A stretch of 64,000 nt of DNA from Litomosoides sigmodontis (taxonomy: Eukaryota; Nematoda; Chromadorea; Rhabditida; Onchocercidae), in assembly GCA_963070105.1 (NCBI GenBank), contig OY718807.1, positions 6,428,983-6,492,982 on the forward strand, in the 5' to 3' direction. Below the pieces are notes generated by a model. It made no database searches. It was not told the DNA's origin and saw nothing but the letters and a program-made list of their open reading frames with translations. The first letter of the stretch is position 1; each line of letters opens with the position of its first letter. The position numbers and the translations under genes are program-made. Shown here in pieces: positions 56,862-64,000 of the stretch.

Positions 56862-57921
56862 TTCGGAATATTCTTTTCCACTTGCAAAAGTACTTATAGG
56901 TCATGAAAATGCTATTATTCGAAATAAAGACTCATGGCAGATGAAATTAGTTCTTACCAAGAATTTACTATGTCAATTGTCTCTTAACACTTAACTTTTG
57001 TTGTGTAAATGACTCTGCTATTTCAACTTGCTTGATCGCTTTAACAGTGTGTGATTAATTCTGATCCCACCGATATTATGTTTTGTTTCTAATTTCACAT
57101 TTCTATGTGCTTCTCCAGTAGAAATGGCAAAATGTTTTAAATGTTTTATTTCTCAGGATAATAAATTGCTTTATTTGTATTTGAAATTAAAGATTACTCC
57201 TAATAAATTTCGGCCAGGATATCAAGTTTTTCAGCTATTCTCAATGACTCTCGGCGATTGATTTTATCCCAATTTTTTCATACTTCGGATCGATTTTCTG
57301 TTTCACAAAGATTTTTGATATAAAACTTTATTTGTCGTATGTTTTTTTCGAGGAATATGTTGTAAGCAGAGTTTGAAACTGTCCGTTTTGAACTCTGCTT
57401 ACAACATTTTTTTTTGACTGCTAAAGATTTGGACGGCTAAAAAGTCGTTCTTTAAGATACAGCTCGAAAAAAAATTCTAAAAAATTGCGATTTCTGCTAC
57501 TGCATTTCCTTAGCTTGTCTCTTTTCTTAAGTGATATGAGAACAATGCTTTTATTAAGGAGAAGAAATTATTTTATATACTGAAATCAACGACCACATTT
57601 CTTTCCTAATGCATGTCCCCAACATAGAATCAACAGCATCCGATCGCTACACCGGGAAGATCGGAAATTTAAGATGCGAGGGGAAGGTGAGATGTATCAT
57701 TATACATCTAACATATCTGGTCTATAATCTCTCAAGAACTCAACTATCTAGATCACCAAACAAAATAGGAAGTTTTATCGCTTTTTTTTTTTAAATAAAC
57801 AGAGAACCTTAGAAATCCAAAGTAGAATAAGAAGAGTAGTTAAGAGAGACACAGAAAGCAGAAATAATTTAAGCTGAGTGCAGTTTTAGCACAGCAATTT
57901 TCTGGTATTTCGAATGAGTCA
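56862..57921. other. Intergenic between convergent ADAM17 and glutaminase
   Basis: Contains the ADAM17 poly(A) signal (56923-56928) and a strong hairpin at 57358-57406. The open frame at 57609-57794 shows no domain. Otherwise I see no features. Confidence 0.5.
57358..57406. repeat. Perfect 16-bp inverted repeat (hairpin)
   Basis: The arms 57358-57373 and 57391-57406 are exact reverse complements (TGTTGTAAGCAGAGTT), separated by 17 nt. Inside the spacer GAAAC and GTTTT pair partly, leaving a loop of about five bases. The pairing can extend outward by a few A/T bases with a mismatch. It lies in the 3' flank shared by two converging genes. Confidence 0.85.
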
Positions 57922-60415
57922 CTACTTACTTGTAGGGCTATTTTTCTTTTGCATTTTCAATTTGTATTTTTCTAAAGCTCTCTCCAGGATTTCCATACAT
58001 GTGGTATGGCCAAATTCTTTAGCATCATCAAGAGGTGTCCGTCCATATCGATCCAATGGATCTAAACTATTAAAATATTTTCAAAAAAGTAATAAAGTTG
58101 AATTATGATTTACAATGCCTCCACTGACACCTTCTAAACTTCAGAAACATTAACCTTTAGAAACATAAACCTATTAGAGTTTCATGAATTATTTGTATCA
58201 CATACTTTAGTGACGCATTGGGATGATTACCATTATCAATTTCTATTTTGTCTACGCAGTATTTTAGTATTAATACTGTCCAACACTCACCTGGGCTTTC
58301 ACTCCATCGCTGCAACAAAAACTTCAGGACATTTTCATTTCCATGCGAAGCGGCAACATGCAGCACGGTGCGATCATCGTAATCTCTTTCAGCGATACCA
58401 GCACCCAACAAAAGATATCTGGAACAAAAGAAGGAGAAGCCCATATGGCAAGTATTCTTTCAAAACTTACAAAACTTTAGAAAATAAACTATTCAGTTCC
58501 ATGCCACAGTAATAACTTCCAACTTCACGTTACTTTTATCTTTTTATATAGCTTTAAATACTAACATAACTGCTCCAGGTTTCTATTTATTTATCCAATT
58601 TATTTCTCCTGTATTTAAACTTCGTATTTTTGGACTTCTCAAAAATTTTCATCTTCAGTTCTACGTTCTAAGAGTTTTGAAATGCCGTGCTTTTAAAGTT
58701 GCGTTAAGTTCGAATTAAACAAAATATGAGCCCCAAAAAAATTTTCTAGGAAACTATTTCGTTTAATCATCCATTTTTCTCAATTAAACTTTCGATAGTC
58801 AAGGTCTTTGCTTATCAAATCCTACAAAGTGTCATCAGTTTTCATACATAACTCATAATATATGCAACGCTCACCTTTGAATGGATGAAATATCTCCAGT
58901 AGTTGCAGCGTACATCATATTCAACACAGACTCGTGTTTCACTTCGCGAATTTTTTTCCGTGGATCAATTTTATAAGTTTCAGAGAAAACCTTAAATCTG
59001 ATGGTAACGCTTTTCTATAAACTAGCAAGAAATAAGGAAGTTTGCTTAATCAGTGAAAACTTACAAGACTGTCATAATTATGGAAATTGAATTTTTCCAC
59101 AAACTGTTCCGCAAATTTTACTCCTCGAACTGTATTACCAAGTTGGTCAAGTGGTGGCGAAAATAAGCAAATACCCATGACATTTGGTACAACGATGATC
59201 ATATCACCCGACACACCGCTCTTTGCCGGTAAACCAACCTGAAAAAGTTGTCCAATCAGAGATAGAGATACGAATCAGTGACTTAATGGCCTACTGTCAA
59301 ATTATTCTTCACCATAAAAAAATTCAGTGTACCTTGAAAGCGAATTGTCCAGAATAGTCGTACATTCCGCATGAATACATCAATGATAACGTATCACGGA
59401 CTGCTCTATTACATACAACTCGTTCCTCACTCAACGGTGACACTCCACCGTTAGCTAACGTAGCCGCCATTGCTGCTAACGTATCGACATTGGTTTCGAT
59501 TGAACAAAGTTGAAAATATAAATCTAAGGTATCCTGAAATTATAGAATAATGCGAAGCTAAAGCTCGACTAGAAACAATGCCATATTTGAAGATAATCGA
59601 AAAAGTGTAAGCAGATCATTAACATTCCAAAGTTGATTAGATGAAACACATTGAAATTTATGGAAATTTCAGGAAATCAAGAACGCATTATACTTATAAA
59701 GAAGACCTTTGACGGGATCGGAAGATAGTTAATGCTATATAACACTTTGTGTGTACCTATGCCATACTAACGAGACCTCTGAATAAATGAAATCCAAAGT
59801 TAAATCAGTATGTTTAACAATGAAATCCAGTATGGCAAATTGTCTAGACTCCTATATCAAATATTAGTGCGATTCGATGCGAATCGGACAGTTCGTCAAA
59901 GAAAAGCTTAAAAATGTTGTAATTCTAAAATGGAGTAATTTGGATTAAACTTACTGTAGACTGGTATTCGGTGGGAAACATTTGTGCTCACGCATATAGT
60001 ATGACAGTGCATAATTTCGATCAGCCGTTTCACGCTCAGAGAGGAAGACTGCATTATTAAAGCCAACAAAACCCCCAGCAGCAAATCGTTTGAAATACTG
60101 CAACGCAAAATCAAAACGATCGGCAAGTGAAGTCGATCGTCTAAGCAATGATGCTACTAATATAGCTCCAGCATTGATCATTGGATTGTGTGGTTTATCT
60201 GAAAGTTATTTTTGTTCTTACTTTCTTTTATTAATTTCTCATCTCGCACTGTCAAACAAACTAAATTTCACTCCGCAGCCATTAATTTATCCCTTTTTAA
60301 TTTCCATTTCTAGGGCTTGTCACATTCGTTTAATTTAGTATAGAAAATTTTCTAGTTTGTTTAAATTCCAATTACAATCGCAAAATTTCTCTTAAGATTT
60401 TATATTCCATAATCG

Positions 60416-60475
<60 letters not shown>

Positions 60476-63355
60476 TTATATTTCTCTCATCTTTGGGTTC
60501 AATGAAAGAAAAAGAAAATTCGTAAATACTGTGATTACGTTTTATTGAAGAAATTTAATTTATAGATCAGTAAAGATTTCGACTCTAATAATTCAATTTT
60601 CGTTCGTCAACATCTTGACAGGATATATAATTCAGCTCTATCCACCTAGTTATTATACATCCTTGCAAAACAATGAGAAAACCTTCTAAATATATGGATC
60701 AGAAATCAAAATGAATCTATTGTTTGCCAATTATTGAAGCAATTCATGAATTACTTAAAAAATATTTCGAAGATCTTTCAAATATATATTTTTTCAATTT
60801 ATATAAATTCAAACCTGAGATAATTTATAAGAAAAACTTTAAAACACTATACGATCATGTGTCTACTTGAGGAATATCATGTAATCAAAATTAATTCATG
60901 AAATAAATCGCGCTACAAAACCACTTAGAATGATGAGCTACTAATACGATTTAAAATTTAAGGAACAAGCGAACTAAACCAAGTAGAATAATCTAATTTA
61001 TGGATCATAAGATCGCAAATCCCATATCATTTTATTTCAATAAAAAAGAAACAGAACCAGTTAATTGTATATTAGGTTTTCGCGAAAAAATTATATGTAC
61101 TAAAGAGTAAACAGAACTTCTTTTTGCAGTGTGGCATAAATCGGTTTTGATTAATTATCGGAGAAGGCTTAAAATATCTCAATATTTGTTGCCAGTAATG
61201 GATGCTTTCATGCATTAACAGGATGCTACTTCCCTTATACATTTTCTTGTTTTACATCTTCTCGTCCACACTAATTATTATTCAAAAGTTTTAAGAGTTA
61301 AAGTGCTTTCATTTTATGTTTTGCAATATAATTATGATGTTGCACTGTAACACAAAGTATGCTATACCATAAAGAGAATAAAGATTACTAAATATTTCGT
61401 GATATAAAGTATTACTAAACAAATCATTCAACATTTGCATTAAACTTTAATCGTCATATACTTAAAAGCATAAACTTTAGCTAACACAGCAGAGTGAGGA
61501 AAAAAGAATGAGAAGAATCACTTACGATTATGATCCAAGCAAATCTCATTGAATAATCGACCCGATGGCTCTTGGCCGACATATTTGTGTACCTTTAAAA
61601 TAATTTCAAATTTGAAATAAATCGATGAAAGTCTTTTTTGTTTGTTTCCGCAGTTTCGGATAGGCGTATGTAATTTAATATTACTTATGGCATTTCAATT
61701 TCAAAACGTTTTATTGAACTTGATAAAAATAATGAAATATGTAAATGTACCTCTTCCGCTCCAAGTTCATCCATAGCAATAGCATAGGTAAAGGGCTTTG
61801 ATACACTCTGCAAACAGAACGGTACTTGCGTGGCACCCCATGATCGACGCTGTCCATCAATCGTACACACCGACATAGCCCAGTGTTTCGGATCTGATCT
61901 AGCTAATTGTGGAATGTAGGTTGCTACCTGCAAACATTAACTAGGCAAAATTATTTACTGAACTGAATACCATTTGGCTAGCTACTCAGCAAACAGTTGA
62001 GAAAATAACCACACACAACAATTTCCTAGAATCTGAAGTCTACTACGACTTGATAAATATAAACGAATTTTTACCGATGAATTTGAATCATATAATATAA
62101 AAACAGACTTTTAATTCTAACTTTTGCACAAACTGTAGGATGAATAAAGGTGTTTAGAGTAAAACTCACATTTCCATCATTGAAATCACGACAAGATTCA
62201 AAAATCTCGCCAAGAAGTGTAATAAATGCTGGCCAATCGGGAATTACGAGTTGTTTTTTCAGTGCTTTCGAAATTATTCCGATCGCATCGCCGACGTATC
62301 TTGAAAACAAACGCTTGCAACTTTACTGATGGCTTAATCATAAAATTTGCATGCTTTCAACACATATGAAACCTTTTGAAAGTTTCGCGATCCAAGTTTT
62401 CATTAACGACTTCAGTGGGTGTTATGTCCGAGACAGACTGCCTTCGCTCATCATGCCGTATTGCGTGTAAAAAGTTGGCTAAGCGAGGATCGTCACGTCT
62501 AATTCCAGTTTCATAAAGTAACTAAACGTGATCTGATAAGAAAATTATTTAAGGTACTTCTATCTATACGAGTTGTCCAAATACCTAAATTGTCGCAATA
62601 ATTTAATTTATTTAAATTATCGTAATAACACGTTGAAGTTTTCACTTTTCAAGCTACTCAATCATCCAATGGGAGAGCGAGAACAGTGCGAGGCTATCAT
62701 ATTAGGTCTAGAGCAAAACTTTGAGTGCTCATCCAGAAATTAGACTGCTTTTTCCTCGAAAAATCCCATTAGAATTCAAAAAAGTCGTTTCCATTTACCA
62801 CGGATTTCATCAATTTAAACTTATCTCCCAGTGTTCTATAAAGTAATTCGTTCTTCGTTAAATAAACATATTTTATGGTGTGAGCGAATTTTTGACAGAA
62901 ACCGTTTGTTTTGGAAAAATAATTATAGATTTTTGAGATTTCATTTTCTCAAGCGTTTGAATTTTTAAATGTTACAATTCCTCATGCTGTTTTAAGTTTA
63001 AACTAACAGTGGTGCTTAAATCAAGCTTATCGGATAAATGTCATCAGTGGACAATCCGACAAAGCAAGACGACTGCATGAAAAATGAAGGAGTGTGCGGT
63101 AAAAAATCAAAGGAAAAACAAAAATGAAACCTTCAATAAACCACACGATGATAACGTTTCGGATTCTGTATTCTTATAAAGATCAAAGACGACATCATGG
63201 ATATGTGGGGCACCCCTTGAACTCACAGATTCCGTTGAAAATTGTCGCTCACGGATGCAACCCATTGAGGCTACCGAATGCGAGAATTTCTCGCTTCGTC
63301 TAAAAATACGCTTTTCCAGCAGAGAGCAACCGATTCTCACAAACATCCTAACCAT
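57922..63355 (-). CDS. glna: Glutaminase, kidney/liver type, with ankyrin repeats
   Basis: Twelve exons encode about 600 aa: 63355-63131, 62521-62373, 62299-62170, 61927-61751, 61592-61526, 60198-59955, 59533-59333, 59238-59065, 58990-58875, 58418-58291, 58251-58206 and 58066-57922. It hydrolyses glutamine to glutamate and ammonia. The N terminus is Arg-rich and Ser-rich with few acids, as in a mitochondrial targeting peptide. The beta-lactamase-like core has the catalytic pair S209-x-x-K212 ([10 protein letters not shown]). Also present are [36 protein letters not shown] and [12 protein letters not shown]. Ankyrin repeats follow ([34 protein letters not shown]). The exon 6/7 junction is one base short for canonical splicing (see findings). 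The terminal CAA/GTAAGT before the stop could be a further donor. Confidence 0.93.
60417..60471. repeat. AT microsatellite in glutaminase intron 5
   Basis: TATA run interrupted once by CATATA. It sits in the 1.3-kb intron 60199-61525, the longest intron of the gene. Confidence 0.93.
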
Positions 63356-64000
63356 AAATATATCGAAAAATGCAAATTGCTCAGGCTTAGATGTGTCAGA
63401 ACATTGGATTTAACTTTATGCAACAAAAGAGTACTCTTTTTTCCACGGCGCTCACTTTTTCACAAATGATAAACTATATGTTTCAAAACAGAGATATTTT
63501 TCTAATTTTCGATTCTTTCTTCTAACACGTCAGAGATTATCGTTAAATCTAGAAGCAAAATCGAGCTACAAGCCACACTTCAGCAAGTCCAACAAGCTTT
63601 TCAAAAGCAGGAGCACTGAAGAAAAAAGTTTTCAGCAAAAAAGAAACAGTATAAATGGTTGTTGACCTTTGCACTATTTCATCATTAATTAGAAAACGCA
63701 GCATTATTGACAAAAGGATTACATTTTCGTGAAAATGTTTAATGCGATGTGTGCAAGATTTTACTTGAAAATTAAAAGAAATACCACTGATAAATTTGAA
63801 ATGTAGCAGACTCGAAAGAATGATAAGAGAATTTAATAAATTCGTTAATTCACTCCTTCTCCCACCCGCCCTTTCAGTAAATGAATTCATCAAAATCATA
63901 CAAATTCGACTGCACTTTCTTTTGCGTGAAGCGACCGTCTGATGACATTGATCACATACTGGAGCAATACAAGTAACAATTTCACGATCTCAGGTAACGC
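63356..64000. other. 5' flank of glutaminase
   Basis: No gene seen. The 116-codon minus frame at 63899-63549 lacks a domain and splice context. An acceptor-like site before the ATG at 63355 is not obvious, so the leader is undefined. Confidence 0.45.

Noticed and set aside
63549..63899. 116-codon minus frame upstream of glutaminase
   Set aside because: Low-complexity hydrophobic translation without domain, and not joined to the glutaminase start.

Overview
The window looks like nuclear DNA of a parasitic-type nematode. It is strongly A+T-rich, and nearly every gene has short exons and introns with TTTCAG-type acceptors. Acceptor-like sites sit just upstream of several start codons, as expected for spliced-leader trans-splicing. 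The gene families also fit: a nematode serpentine chemoreceptor, a TTBK-like kinase of the kind expanded in worms, and worm-like ADAM17, glutaminase, V-ATPase H and RPL11. I cannot fix the species; a clade III (spirurid/filarial-like) worm is only a guess. Exon coordinates come from hand splicing with reading-phase checks and are not backed by transcripts.

Layout. 1-2679: intergenic, with a GC-rich patch near 230-480. 2680-4715 (-): rhodopsin-like GPCR, 5 exons, 342 aa. 4716-15150: gene-poor 10.4 kb with microsatellites. 15151-18041 (-): Tudor-domain protein, 5' end unresolved. 18042-19842: nothing convincing. 19843-31216: a large inverted duplication. Its two arms carry two intact pepsin-fold genes (392 and 387 aa) that lack the catalytic motifs of an active protease. 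The loop carries an Sra/Sre-type chemoreceptor (24762-27438). Arm B shares a divergent promoter with a TTBK-like kinase (30620-33529). Arm A holds, antisense inside intron 3, a copy of the first two exons of that kinase.

37279-41899 (-): a 13-exon, 708-aa protein I do not recognise, with a very acidic segment. 43425-44915 (+): RPL11, with a possible cassette exon in intron 1. 46000-49120 (-): V-ATPase subunit H. 50582-56861 (+): complete ADAM17/TACE-type metalloprotease, 17 exons, 726 aa. 57922-63355 (-): kidney/liver-type glutaminase with C-terminal ankyrin region, 12 exons. RPL11 and V-ATPase H converge, V-ATPase H and ADAM17 diverge, and ADAM17 and glutaminase converge on a strong hairpin at 57358-57406.

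The housekeeping genes (RPL11, V-ATPase H, glutaminase, ADAM17) occupy the right third and look conserved. The left and middle parts are lineage-specific and rearranged. The most unusual part is the inverted protease/kinase duplication: blocks that look identical between the arms, introns included, alternate with strongly diverged exon blocks. This suggests gene conversion plus fast divergence of a secreted pseudoprotease pair.
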